NCBI RefSeq assembly: GCF_004801285.1
Contig: NZ_SSNY01000002.1
Coordinates: 462,023 to 526,022 of the forward strand
Direction of reading: 5' to 3'
Source of the DNA: Ollibium composti
GTDB taxonomy: Bacteria > Pseudomonadota > Alphaproteobacteria > Rhizobiales > Rhizobiaceae
Length of the DNA stretch: 64,000 bases
Below are positions 52,062 to 61,773 of this stretch, in pieces. A program made the translations under genes and the position numbers. Numbering within the stretch: position 1 is the stretch's first letter; the number at the start of each line of letters is the position of its first letter. Under the pieces are notes generated by a model. That model worked only from the letters and a program-made list of their open reading frames with translations, did not search any database and was not told the origin of the DNA.

Positions 52062-54392
52062 GTGAATATTCTTGCCAGATTGTATCTCCTCGTTCTGGCC
52101 CTCATCGGCCTCGGTCTGGCCGCCGCCGGCGCGTGGCTGATAGGTCTCGGCGGCTCGCCTTACTACTGCATTGCCGGCATCGCCTATTTGGTCTCGGCCT
52201 TCCTGCTGATGCGCGGCAGGGCGGCTGGCGCCTGGCTGGCCGTGCTTGTCGCGATCCTCTCAGCGCCATGGGCGTGGTGGGAAGCCGGCAACGATTTTTG
52301 GGGATTGTTCTCGCGGTTGATGTCGCCGATTGCCCTGGCCGGCTTCGCGCTGCTCTTCGCGCCCTGGCTTGCCGGCGGGATTCGCCGCGCCACCGGTGCC
52401 GGCGGAGCGGTCCTCGCCGCCATTCTCTTCGCGGTGGGATTCGGCATGGCTTTCGTGCCCCACGGCATCGTCAGCCCGTCGCCGGAGATCGCCGCCTACA
52501 CGCCGGCCAAGGGTGACAACGCCCCGTCGGACTGGACGTCCTACGGGCGCACCACCGAAGGCCTGCGTTATTCGCCCTTCGACCAGATCAACCGCGACAA
52601 TGTCGGCCAGCTCGAACTGGCCTGGACCTATCGCACCGACAACAACGGCATCGGCCTCGACCAGAACACGCCGCTGCAGATCGGCAACCTCATCTATTCC
52701 TGCAACACCAGCAACGTCATCGCCGCCCTCGACGCCGATACCGGCAAGCCGGCCTGGAAGTTCGATCCCAAGGCGTCGGCGCCGTTCTGGCAGCGTTGCC
52801 GCGGGCTCGGCTATTACAAGGTGCCGCAGGCCGAGGAGGTAGCCGGCAAGCTCTGCAACGAGCGCATCATCGAAACGACGATCGATGCCCGCCTGCTCGC
52901 CATCGACGCCAAGACGGGCGAACCGTGCTCCGAATTCGGCGACAACGGCACGGTGGCTCTCTCCCAGGGCATGGGCGAGGTGAAGTCGGGCTTCTATTTC
53001 CAGACCTCGGCGCCGCTGGTCGCGCGCAACCTCATCGTCATCGGCGGCTGGGTGGTCGACAACCAGGAGGTCGGCGAGCCGTCCGGCGTCATCCGCGCCT
53101 TCAACGTCGTCACCGGCGCACTCGAATGGGCGTGGGACCTCGGCAATCCCTCGATCACCAAGCTGCCTCCGGAGGGCGAGACCTATACGCGCGGCACGCC
53201 CAACATGTGGACGACGGCCGCCTTCGACGACAAGCTCGGCCTGATCTATGCGCCGCTCGGCAACACCACGCCGGACTACTACGGCGCCAATCGTCCGGCT
53301 TTCTCGGATGAATACAACGCCACCCTCGTCGCCCTCGACGTGACAACCGGGCGCGAGCGCTGGAAGTTCCAGACCGTCCACCACGACATCTGGGATTACG
53401 ACCTGCCGTCGCAGCCGGCCCTGCTCGACGTGCCGGACGGCAAGGGCGGCACGGTCCCGGCCGTGCTCCAGACCACCAAGCGCGGGCAGCTCTTCCTGCT
53501 CGACCGCGAAACCGGCGAGCCGCTTGCCGAGGTGCAGGAAAAACCCGTGCCGCAAACCGGCGGCGCGCCCGAGGAGAAGCTTTCGCCGACGCAGCCCTAT
53601 TCGGTCGGCATGCCGACCATCGGCGCCGAGCGGCTGACCGAGCGCTCGATGTGGGGGCTGACCATGTTCGACCAGCTCGCCTGCCGCATCCAGTTCCGCA
53701 AGCTGCGCTATGAAGGCGATTTCACGCCGGTCGGCCTCGGCTATACGATCGAGCAGCCCGGCAACATAGGCGGCCTGAACTGGGGCAGCGTGTCGGTCGA
53801 CGTTCCCAACAACCGCGTTTTCATGAACGACGTCAGGGCGCCCAGCATCTTCTCGCTGGTGCCGCGCGAAGACTATCCCGAATTCGCCAAGAAGGCCCAT
53901 GCCGACGGCACCGGCCACGGCCCGTCGCCGCAGCAGGGCACGCCCTACGGCATGGCGACGGAGATGTGGACCTCGCCGCTCGGCGTGCCCTGCGTCCATC
54001 CGCCCTTCGGTACCATCACCGCCGTCGACATGACGACGCGCAAGGTCGCCTGGCAGGTGCCGGCCGGCACCGCCGAACAGCTTGGCCCGCTGGGCTTCAA
54101 GTCGCACCTGCCGATGCCGATGGGCCTGCCGACCTATGCCGGGACCAGCGCCAGCGCCGGCGGGCTCGTCTTCTTCGCCGGCTTCCAGGACTATTATCTG
54201 CGCGCCTACGACGCGGCCGACGGCAGGGAACTGTGGAAATATCCGCTGCCCGTGGGCTCCAGCGCCACGCCGATGACCTACGTGTCGCCGGCGACCGGAA
54301 AGCAGTACGTCCTGATATCCGTCGGCGGCGCCCCGTACTCGGCCGACAAGGGCGATTACGTGATGGCCTTCACCCTGAAGGAGAAATCCTGA
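52062..54392 (+). CDS. Membrane-bound PQQ-dependent glucose/quinate-type dehydrogenase
   Basis: A 776-residue enzyme. The first about 135 residues form five membrane helices that anchor it and carry the quinone site. The rest is a PQQ beta-propeller with repeated Trp-docking segments, beginning DWTSYGRTTEGLRYSPFDQI. It would oxidise glucose or a cyclic polyol in the periplasm and feed electrons to ubiquinone. The start is a GTG at 52062. No pqq biosynthesis gene is in the window, so the cofactor must come from elsewhere in the genome or from outside. Confidence 0.93.
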   Translation: MNILARLYLLVLALIGLGLAAAGAWLIGLGGSPYYCIAGIAYLVSAFLLMRGRAAGAWLAVLVAILSAPWAWWEAGNDFWGLFSRLMSPIALAGFALLFAPWLAGGIRRATGAGGAVLAAILFAVGFGMAFVPHGIVSPSPEIAAYTPAKGDNAPSDWTSYGRTTEGLRYSPFDQINRDNVGQLELAWTYRTDNNGIGLDQNTPLQIGNLIYSCNTSNVIAALDADTGKPAWKFDPKASAPFWQRCRGLGYYKVPQAEEVAGKLCNERIIETTIDARLLAIDAKTGEPCSEFGDNGTVALSQGMGEVKSGFYFQTSAPLVARNLIVIGGWVVDNQEVGEPSGVIRAFNVVTGALEWAWDLGNPSITKLPPEGETYTRGTPNMWTTAAFDDKLGLIYAPLGNTTPDYYGANRPAFSDEYNATLVALDVTTGRERWKFQTVHHDIWDYDLPSQPALLDVPDGKGGTVPAVLQTTKRGQLFLLDRETGEPLAEVQEKPVPQTGGAPEEKLSPTQPYSVGMPTIGAERLTERSMWGLTMFDQLACRIQFRKLRYEGDFTPVGLGYTIEQPGNIGGLNWGSVSVDVPNNRVFMNDVRAPSIFSLVPREDYPEFAKKAHADGTGHGPSPQQGTPYGMATEMWTSPLGVPCVHPPFGTITAVDMTTRKVAWQVPAGTAEQLGPLGFKSHLPMPMGLPTYAGTSASAGGLVFFAGFQDYYLRAYDAADGRELWKYPLPVGSSATPMTYVSPATGKQYVLISVGGAPYSADKGDYVMAFTLKEKS

Positions 54393-54416
54393 AGCCGCGT
54401 CAGCGGCGCTCCGGTA

Positions 54417-55550
54417 TCAGAGCAGGCGACCCAGGAGCGCGATCAACTCGCTCTGCTTGTGGATGCCGGTCTTGTGAAAGATCGCCTTCAGCCGTTGCCT
54501 CGCCGTTTCAAAGGCTATTTCAAGCATATCGGCCGACTCTTTCAGGGAATTGCCGAGCAAAAGCATCTCGCAAAGTCTCCGTTCGGCGCGCGTCAGACCG
54601 AAGGCGGCGCCGAGCTCGTCCATCGTGTCGGTTTCGGCCGGCTTGGACAGGTTCCGCAGGACAAGCAGGAAGAGCGGGCGCCCGTAGAAAGGTGAACGAA
54701 TTTCCACTCTCTTGGGTAGCGGCACGACGCCGATCTGGTAGGAGCCATCGGTTAAGAAAATCCGGGTGGTCGCATCCGGTTCCAAGCCGGCCGCGAGAAG
54801 GCGAAGCGTGTCCGACAGCCAGCCATTGATGCCGGGTGCCGTGACGCAAAAGCAGCCTGCTCGTATCGTGACAAGCTTCTGCCGGCGGAATTCGAGTTCG
54901 GCAGCCGGATTGGCGTCACGGACCCTCAACTGGTCGTCGACGACGCACGCAACGTCGCCGGAGCGGGAAACGAGCGCGGCAGCCGACCTTTCGCGGTCCA
55001 CGGTCTGCCCGAACAAGCGCGTTGCTTGCATGGATCGGCTCAGGGGCCTGCTGATGCGACGCAGCAGTTCCAACGCGGGCTCGTCATATATGCCGGCCCG
55101 ATCGATCCCGTAGTTCAGTCCCACGAAAGCGAGGTTCTCGCGGTTCGTTTCCAAAATGAGTGCGGTCGCGGCACGCAAGTCGCGCGGCAGCCAATTGTAG
55201 AATTCCGTATGGCTGAAACTGCTGGATGGACAATCTCTTTCGCTGACGAGCACCGTGCCGGACGGTGCGGCGCGTAAAGGCTGCACCCAAGGGTTCAACC
55301 CACTGTAGTGCTGTCGATAGCTGGCCTGGTAGTCCGGACCCAAATTCAGGATGCGGTCGTATTCAATCCTCAGCCGCCGCAGGTCGTAATGCTGAAATGC
55401 AATGCAGGCGCCTGGAAATGCTCCGCCAAGAATCTCAATGAAATCATCCCATGCAGTCGCATCGAACACTGCGCCATCGGCAATCTCGGCGATCTGAGCG
55501 GATGTGTCGGTTATGAATTTCTGATCGAACACTATATTTCGCAATTTCAT
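54417..55550 (-). CDS. LuxR-type helix-turn-helix regulator
   Basis: A 377-residue regulator. The DNA-binding domain is at the C-terminus (about 312-377: LTRAERRLCEMLLLGNSLKE, then FETARQRLKAIFHKTG). The long N-terminal part has a PAS-like section near 195-290. No phosphoreceiver or autoinducer-binding motif is evident. It converges on the dehydrogenase gene. Its targets are unknown. Composition is slightly less GC-rich than that of its neighbours. Confidence 0.85.
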   Translation of the reverse strand: MKLRNIVFDQKFITDTSAQIAEIADGAVFDATAWDDFIEILGGAFPGACIAFQHYDLRRLRIEYDRILNLGPDYQASYRQHYSGLNPWVQPLRAAPSGTVLVSERDCPSSSFSHTEFYNWLPRDLRAATALILETNRENLAFVGLNYGIDRAGIYDEPALELLRRISRPLSRSMQATRLFGQTVDRERSAAALVSRSGDVACVVDDQLRVRDANPAAELEFRRQKLVTIRAGCFCVTAPGINGWLSDTLRLLAAGLEPDATTRIFLTDGSYQIGVVPLPKRVEIRSPFYGRPLFLLVLRNLSKPAETDTMDELGAAFGLTRAERRLCEMLLLGNSLKESADMLEIAFETARQRLKAIFHKTGIHKQSELIALLGRLL

Positions 55551-55692
55551 CCCAGCCGACTGTGATATTTACCACGCAGGGGGCAAGTCATTCTAGCGAA
55601 ATCGCCGAAAACAGAAGCATACACCAGGCCGGTGCATCGCGACGCATGTTGAAAAAATGGGCAAGCCAGTAATTTGGGTTGCGGCGGCCGAT

Positions 55693-57030
55693 TTACAGCC
55701 GGTCCAGGAACTTCTGTGCTATCGCCTCGTAGTTGCCGTCGAAGTGATGGCCGCCGTTGGTTTCGATATGGGTGAATGTCCGTAAAGCCGGATCGCGGCA
55801 GGCGCTGGCGTCTTCGTCTTTGCCGGAAACGCAGATGACGCGTTCGACCGGCAGGGAGGCGATCGCTTTGGGGATATCGTAGCCGCTGTCGTCGATACCG
55901 AGCCAGCCCGAAATCGTGACCTGGAAGGACGTGGACAGGCCCGGCGCCATCAGGGCGATGACTTTGGTGCGATCCTGCAATGCCTTCGGCAGCAGCGGCC
56001 AGGCGAAGGGAATGGTGTCGGCGCCGAAAGAATAGCCGATCAGCATCACCGGCAGCTGGCCGGTCGGGTCCGCGGTCTTGACGAGCGCGCCGACATCGGT
56101 CGCGAGGTCCTGCGGCGTGCGCTTGGCCCAGAAATAATGCAGCGCGTCCAGCCCGACGACATGAACGCCTTGCGTCGACAGCCATTCGCCGATGGTCTTG
56201 TCGAGGTCGCGCCAGCCGCCGTCGCCGGAGACGAGGATGGCGACAGCCCTCGGCTTGCCACTGGTGGCCGGCAGGTCGATGGCCGGCAGCTTGCCGAAAG
56301 GCTCGATCGCATCGGCCAGCGACGAGACGGCGGTGACGATCTGGCCGGCCGGATCGTCCATATCCAGCGCATCGACGGTGATGGTGTCCTGTGCCGACGC
56401 CTGGCCGCGCACGACATCGAGCGAGGCTTCGTCGACGAAGAGCGAGGCAGGCTCCGGCAACGCCACGTCGAAGGCGTAGCTGTAGCCCTTGCCGTCCGTC
56501 GCCTTAGTGGCGGTGGAGCCGGGGCAGAAGGGTAGCCTGAGCGTCAGCCTGTTGGCGAAGCCGGCGGCGACGGCACCGCCCAGCGTGTTGGCCGGCGCGT
56601 CGGCTAGCGCCGCATAGGCGAAGGTGGCTCCCTCCCCTCGCCCGACGACGATCGGCGGCAGGTAGGTCTGGATGTCGAGCTGGCGCTGCGCGGTCTGCGC
56701 GAGGTCGGTGATCTCGCCGACGACGTAGAGGCATTGGCCGTCCGCTCCGTCGAGCGCCCGCGCATAGGCGGCAAGGTCGACGCCCAGCACAACGTCGCCG
56801 TCCTTACGCAAGGCAGCGGCGACGGCATCGTCGGCGGAAGTCCAGCCGCCACGGTCGGAGAAATAGACGACCATCGCCTTCGGCGCTCCCTCGGAGGGCA
56901 GAAGCCGCACGTTCTCCAGCCGCCCGGCGCTCACCGTGGGCGCGGCGGGCGGTTGCGCCGATTGGGCGGAGGCGGAAGCCGAGCCGATGGCTGCAAAGGC
57001 AGGAAGAAGAAAGGCAAGAGAGTGTTTCAT
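55693..57030 (-). CDS. acvB: AcvB/VirJ-type periplasmic serine hydrolase
   Basis: A 445-residue exported protein (signal MKHSLAFLLPAFAAIG, cleavage near residue 23). The C-terminal half is an alpha/beta hydrolase of the VirJ type. The nucleophile serine is in IGYSFGADTIPF and the catalytic histidine in NGGHHFDGNY, with VSGDGGWRDLD before them. In Agrobacterium and other rhizobia AcvB hydrolyses lysyl-phosphatidylglycerol made by LpiA. Here it overlaps the upstream lpiA gene by ATGA, so the synthetase and hydrolase are coupled. Confidence 0.9.
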   Translation of the reverse strand: MKHSLAFLLPAFAAIGSASASAQSAQPPAAPTVSAGRLENVRLLPSEGAPKAMVVYFSDRGGWTSADDAVAAALRKDGDVVLGVDLAAYARALDGADGQCLYVVGEITDLAQTAQRQLDIQTYLPPIVVGRGEGATFAYAALADAPANTLGGAVAAGFANRLTLRLPFCPGSTATKATDGKGYSYAFDVALPEPASLFVDEASLDVVRGQASAQDTITVDALDMDDPAGQIVTAVSSLADAIEPFGKLPAIDLPATSGKPRAVAILVSGDGGWRDLDKTIGEWLSTQGVHVVGLDALHYFWAKRTPQDLATDVGALVKTADPTGQLPVMLIGYSFGADTIPFAWPLLPKALQDRTKVIALMAPGLSTSFQVTISGWLGIDDSGYDIPKAIASLPVERVICVSGKDEDASACRDPALRTFTHIETNGGHHFDGNYEAIAQKFLDRL

Positions 57031-59645
57031 CGCTTGAAGATCCTGATGGGGCTGCCGGAAATGAGCGTGGTGACGTCGAGCAGGACCTGCGCCATCGCCA
57101 GACCGCCGGGACAGGCCAGGTATTGCGGCGTCCAGACCGGGTCGAACTTCTGCTTGAAGGCGCGCAGGCCCTCGAAATTGTAGAATTCGTCCCCGGCCCG
57201 GTAGATGAAGGTACCGACGCGGCTCCAGGTAGAGGCGAGCGGATGATCGGCGAGACCGGCCAAGGGTGCCGCGCCGAGGTTGAACCACCGGTAGCCTTCG
57301 GCCTTGCCGTAAAGCAGCAGGTGGGCGAACAACGCCTCCATCATCACTTTCGAGACACCGGGCCGGTAGCGCATCAGGTCGATGGAGCACTCGTCGCGGT
57401 CGCCGCTGCGCCACAGATTGGCGAAGGCGACGATTTCGCCGTCCCTGCTCAGTACCGCGCAGTCGAACTCGCTCATATAGGCGTCGTCGAAATAGCCGAG
57501 CGAGAACCCCTTCTCATGGCCGTTCTTGCTCTTCAGCCAGGCGTCGGACACGGCGCGAAGCTGCGGCAGCGCGTCCGGCACCTCGGCCTTGGGGATGACG
57601 GAAAAGGCCAACCCTTCGCGCGTCGCCTTGCCGATGGCGTAGCGCAGCGGCTGCCGCACGGCACCCTCCAGGCAGAAGCCCGTCAACTCGACGCGCGCCA
57701 CCTCGCCGATCTTGAGGATCGCCAGGTTCATGTCGAGGTAGGCGGGCAGGAATTCCGGCTGGACGGCATAGAACACCGCCCTGACGCCGGCGTGGTCGGC
57801 GGCCTCGGCGAAGCGCCAGATCAGCGCCCTGGCGGCCTTGGGGTCGCCGACGGGATCGCCCATGGTGATCCAGCTCCGGCCTGAGACGGCGTACATGAGG
57901 AAGGCCCTGCCGCTGGTCGACACCATGAATGTCTTGTCGCCAAGCAGCGCCAGGCAGGACTGTGTGTCGGACGACGTTTCCAGGACATGGCGCACGGCCT
58001 CAGGGACAGGCTCCGGTCCGGCGCGTTTCGCTTGCCCCGGCCGGTTGATGATGGCGTCGGCGGCAATCGTGGCGGCAACCATGGCAAGTGCCAGCGTGGC
58101 ACGCAGGAAGCGCGGGGCGTCGCCATCCCAGGCGAACTGCCACCACAGGTCCGACTGGTACTCGACATGTCGGTAGGCGAGCAGCCCGACCAGCGTGGCG
58201 GCAATGATGACGATGGCGATGAGACCGATCCAGGTCGGATCGGGGCGAAAGGAGCGCCAGTCTCCGCGCCGGTAGAAGGCTCGGCGGTACACCAACAGCA
58301 CTAGCGCGACGGCGATCAGGACGACCGCCTCTTCCCAGTCGAGGCCCTTCAGCAGCGAGAAGGCGGCGCCCGACAAGAGCAGCGCTATCGCCGCGATGCG
58401 GGCGAAAGCGATGCGCCGGTAAAGGCCGCGCGCGATGACCACCAGAAGCAGGCCGGTGATCGAGGCGAGCAGGTGCGAGGCTTCGGCGAACGGCAGCGGC
58501 AGGATATCGCTCAGCCAGTCGGTGCGCTCGACGGCGGCGGGCGTGTTGCCGGACAGAAGCAGCACCATGCCGCCGGCAAAGGCGAGCGTCGCGGTGATCG
58601 GCGGCACCACATGGCGCGTCACCGCGAGCGTGCGCCCGGCAACCGTGGAGACGGTGGAGCGGACGCGGTAGATCTCGAACGCGAGCAGCGCGGAAGCCGC
58701 CAGGAGCAGCGGCAGCAGGTAGTAGACGAGCCTGAACAGCACGAGTGCGGCCACCACGTCCGGCCGGGTGCCGGCACCGAGGCCGAGCAGGATCGTCGCT
58801 TCCAGCACGCCGAGCCCGCCCGGCGCATGGCTGACGAGGCTGGCGATGATGGCGGCGACGAACAGGATGAGGAAGACCGCGTAGCCCGGCGCGATGTCGG
58901 CCGGCAGCAGCACATAGAGGGCGGCCGCAGCAGCACCGATATCGATGGCGCCGATGACGATCTGCGCCAGCGCGCTGCCTGCCGAAGGCAACGGAAAGTC
59001 CCAGCCGAGGATGGAGACCTGGTGATTGCCGCGTGACAGCCAGACGACGACGGCGGCCAGGCCGGCCATGATCGCGCCGCCGAGGATACGGTCGCCCGCC
59101 GGCGTCAGCACGGCCAGCGCCGGCAAACCGACCGGATCGAACAGAAGGGCGAGCCCGACGATGGTCGAGAGGCCGCCCCAGAAGGTGAGGAAGGAGATGC
59201 CGACGATGCGGCCGACATCGGCGGCATCGACGCCGGCCGATTGGTAGATGCGGTAGCGCACCGGGCCGCCGACGAAGACGTGGAAGCCGATGGCGTTGGA
59301 AAAGCCGTAGCCGACGAAGCCGGCGAACAGGGCAAGGCGGGCCGGCACCTTGCCGGGCGCGACGCGGCGTACCGCCATGACGTCGTAGCAGGCCATGGCG
59401 ACGAAGCTGACGAAGGTGAAGGCCAGCGTCGGCGCGACCGTCTTGAACGACGTGTCGGCAAGGGCTGCCTCGATCTGGTGCAGATGCACCTTGCCGCTGA
59501 TCTCGTGGATGACGAACAGCGCGATCGCCACCGCTGCCGCGCCGACGATCGGACCGAGAACACGCGGCTCGACGATGCGGTCGATGGCGCGCGCCAGAGC
59601 GCCGCCGACCTGGCGTTCTTCGGGCGAAGTGTCTGTGTCAGTCAT
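57027..59645 (-). CDS. lpiA: Bifunctional lysylphosphatidylglycerol flippase/synthetase
   Basis: An 872-residue MprF-type protein. About fourteen hydrophobic helices (residues 25-560) form the flippase half. The cytosolic DUF2156 synthetase half (about 570-872) transfers lysine from Lys-tRNA to phosphatidylglycerol. In rhizobia this is lpiA, often acid-induced, giving resistance to cationic peptides. The ATG at 59645 is chosen over an upstream in-frame start because MTDTDTSPEERQVGG gives a normal cytosolic tail. It forms an operon with acvB. Confidence 0.94.
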   Translation of the reverse strand: MTDTDTSPEERQVGGALARAIDRIVEPRVLGPIVGAAAVAIALFVIHEISGKVHLHQIEAALADTSFKTVAPTLAFTFVSFVAMACYDVMAVRRVAPGKVPARLALFAGFVGYGFSNAIGFHVFVGGPVRYRIYQSAGVDAADVGRIVGISFLTFWGGLSTIVGLALLFDPVGLPALAVLTPAGDRILGGAIMAGLAAVVVWLSRGNHQVSILGWDFPLPSAGSALAQIVIGAIDIGAAAAALYVLLPADIAPGYAVFLILFVAAIIASLVSHAPGGLGVLEATILLGLGAGTRPDVVAALVLFRLVYYLLPLLLAASALLAFEIYRVRSTVSTVAGRTLAVTRHVVPPITATLAFAGGMVLLLSGNTPAAVERTDWLSDILPLPFAEASHLLASITGLLLVVIARGLYRRIAFARIAAIALLLSGAAFSLLKGLDWEEAVVLIAVALVLLVYRRAFYRRGDWRSFRPDPTWIGLIAIVIIAATLVGLLAYRHVEYQSDLWWQFAWDGDAPRFLRATLALAMVAATIAADAIINRPGQAKRAGPEPVPEAVRHVLETSSDTQSCLALLGDKTFMVSTSGRAFLMYAVSGRSWITMGDPVGDPKAARALIWRFAEAADHAGVRAVFYAVQPEFLPAYLDMNLAILKIGEVARVELTGFCLEGAVRQPLRYAIGKATREGLAFSVIPKAEVPDALPQLRAVSDAWLKSKNGHEKGFSLGYFDDAYMSEFDCAVLSRDGEIVAFANLWRSGDRDECSIDLMRYRPGVSKVMMEALFAHLLLYGKAEGYRWFNLGAAPLAGLADHPLASTWSRVGTFIYRAGDEFYNFEGLRAFKQKFDPVWTPQYLACPGGLAMAQVLLDVTTLISGSPIRIFKR

Positions 59646-59827
59646 GTCTGCGGCCGGGCCTTGCCTTGCGGGAGTCGCAAGCGCCCAGATTGTGGCAAAG
59701 GCAAGGACGGGAGTGCCCGTCTCGCCTTGCCTGATCGGTCCCCGCCCGCTGCGCATCAAGCCGATAAAGATCGTGCCCGCAGCTTGGTGACCACAGGCAC
59801 GATTTTCATGTCGGAACAGGAACGATG

Positions 59828-61366
59828 TCAGGCGTTGCCGAACGGCACGCCGACGAACATCTCGGTGTCGCCGCGCTCGACTTGCAGCAGCACGGACTTG
59901 CGCCCGGCTTTCTCGGCCGTCTTCAGCACCTTCATCGCATCGCTGGCACTGGTCACTGGCTGCTGGTTGATCGAGACGATGATGTCGCCGCGCTGGATGC
60001 CGCTGTCGGCCGCGGGTTTGTCGTTGGCGACCCGCGTGACGATAACGCCCTCGACCGACGGATCGATGCCGAAGCGGTCGCGCATCGTCGGCGTCAATCC
60101 TGCAAATCCGATACCCAGAGCGGAATCGGACTGCATCGCCGAACCCGGCTGCGCGCCGTTGCCGTTGTCGACAGACGCCTGCTTCTCCTCGCTGCCCTTG
60201 CCGGCGGCGATGGACAGATCAAGCGACTTGCCGTGGCGCCAGACGGTGATGTCGGCCTTGTCGCCGGGGGCCATGTCGGCGACCAGCCGCGACAGGTCCT
60301 TCGGCGTGGCGATGGGCTTGCCGCCCAGCGCGGTGACGACATCGCCGCTCTTCAAACCGGCCTTGGCGGCGGGCGAGCCATCGACGACCTGGGCGACCAG
60401 CGCGCCAGACTCGCTGCTGAGGCCGATCGCGTCGGCGACGTCCTTCGTCACCGACTGGATCTCGACGCCGATATAGCCGTGCTCGATCTTGGCGCCGGTC
60501 TCCAGCTTGGCGACCACGGCCTCGGCCTGATCGGAGGGAATGGCGAAGCCGACGCCGACATTGCCGCCGTTGGGCGAATAGATGGCGGTGTTGATGCCGA
60601 CCACCTTGCCGTCGGCATCGACCAACGGGCCGCCGGAGTTGCCGTGGTTGATCGCGGCGTCCACCTGGATGAAGTCGTCATAGGGACCGTTGTGCAGGTC
60701 GCGGCCGCGCGCCGAGACGATGCCGGAGGTGACGGTCGTGCCGATGCCGAATGGATTGCCGATGGCAAGCACGGCGTCGCCGGCTCTCAGCTTGTCGGAA
60801 TCGCCCCAGGAAAGCGTGGGAAGCGGCTTGCCGGCATCGATCTTGACCACGGCGAGATCGTTCTTGGCGTCGTGTCCGACGAGCGTGCCCTTGTATTGCT
60901 GGCCGTCGTCCAGCGTCACCCGGATATCGGTGGCGCCGTCGATGACGTGGTTGTTGGTGACGATCATACCGTCGGACGAGACGATGAAGCCGGAGCCGAG
61001 CGCCATGGCCGTCTGGGTCGGCCGGCGCTGCTGCGGCAGGTGGCCGAACGGGTTCTCCTCGCCGAAGAACTGGCGGAAGAAGTCGTCATAGGGCGAGTTC
61101 GGGCCGAACTGCTGCTCGAACTGTTGCTGTCCATCGGCAGAGGTGTCCTGCACCTTCATCTTTGTGGTTATGGTGACGACGGCCGGTTTATCGGCCGCCA
61201 CGATGTCGGCATAGGAGGGCAGTGCCTGCGAGGCTTGCGGAATGCCGGCGGCACCGGCGTCGCCGACCATCAGCGTCGTGCCGACAGCAAGTGAGACGGC
61301 CAGCAGGGCGACGCCGGCGAGCGCGAGGATGCGGTTGCGGTGAGTGGTGAAAGACTGGTTCGACAT
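59828..61366 (-). CDS. degP: Do-family periplasmic serine protease (DegP/DegQ type)
   Basis: A 512-residue HtrA protease. A signal or anchor segment (residues 12-40, ILALAGVALLAVSLAV) precedes the trypsin-like domain. The catalytic triad is His in TNNHVIDGA, Asp in KNDLAVVKI and Ser in HGNSGGPL. Two PDZ domains follow (about 290-390 and 410-510). It degrades or refolds misfolded envelope proteins. GAGGAG precedes the ATG at 61366, which supports that start over upstream in-frame codons. Confidence 0.95.
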   Translation of the reverse strand: MSNQSFTTHRNRILALAGVALLAVSLAVGTTLMVGDAGAAGIPQASQALPSYADIVAADKPAVVTITTKMKVQDTSADGQQQFEQQFGPNSPYDDFFRQFFGEENPFGHLPQQRRPTQTAMALGSGFIVSSDGMIVTNNHVIDGATDIRVTLDDGQQYKGTLVGHDAKNDLAVVKIDAGKPLPTLSWGDSDKLRAGDAVLAIGNPFGIGTTVTSGIVSARGRDLHNGPYDDFIQVDAAINHGNSGGPLVDADGKVVGINTAIYSPNGGNVGVGFAIPSDQAEAVVAKLETGAKIEHGYIGVEIQSVTKDVADAIGLSSESGALVAQVVDGSPAAKAGLKSGDVVTALGGKPIATPKDLSRLVADMAPGDKADITVWRHGKSLDLSIAAGKGSEEKQASVDNGNGAQPGSAMQSDSALGIGFAGLTPTMRDRFGIDPSVEGVIVTRVANDKPAADSGIQRGDIIVSINQQPVTSASDAMKVLKTAEKAGRKSVLLQVERGDTEMFVGVPFGNA

Positions 61367-61773
61367 GGAATATCTCCTCGGAGGTCCCGTCACCGATGCC
61401 GCACCGGAACCGTGGAACATCGGCAAGCCGTCTGGTCGCGTCGGGTCGCGGCCGCTGTCCATTGGCCGCCGGCGTTTCCCGGCCTCGATCAAAGAGCTAG
61501 CGCTGCACCCGGCCGGCTTCAAATTAATTCGAGGTAATGAAATGAAGGATACTTATATGGATGGATTGGCCGAAAATTGAGCTTCGAAAATACTGAAATT
61601 GTCAAATTGTTGGCGTCAGAAACACGAAGCCGATATTGAATATCACGAAGCGGTTACTGGCTTTTTGCGTAGCCTTGCCCTGAGATTCGTCGGGTTGATA
61701 AAGAAGAGCCGGTTCTGGAAAGATATCGCGCGCCGCCCAAAGAGAGACGTGATCGCCACGATGGTGCAGTATC
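61367..61773. other. Gap of 407 bp without a recognised gene
   Basis: The stretch between divergent degP and the end of uxuA contains an AT-richer core near 61.52-61.65 kb. Short frames here have no family signal. No strong hairpin, repeat or RNA gene was recognised. It may be a decayed gene end left by rearrangement. Confidence 0.4.
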
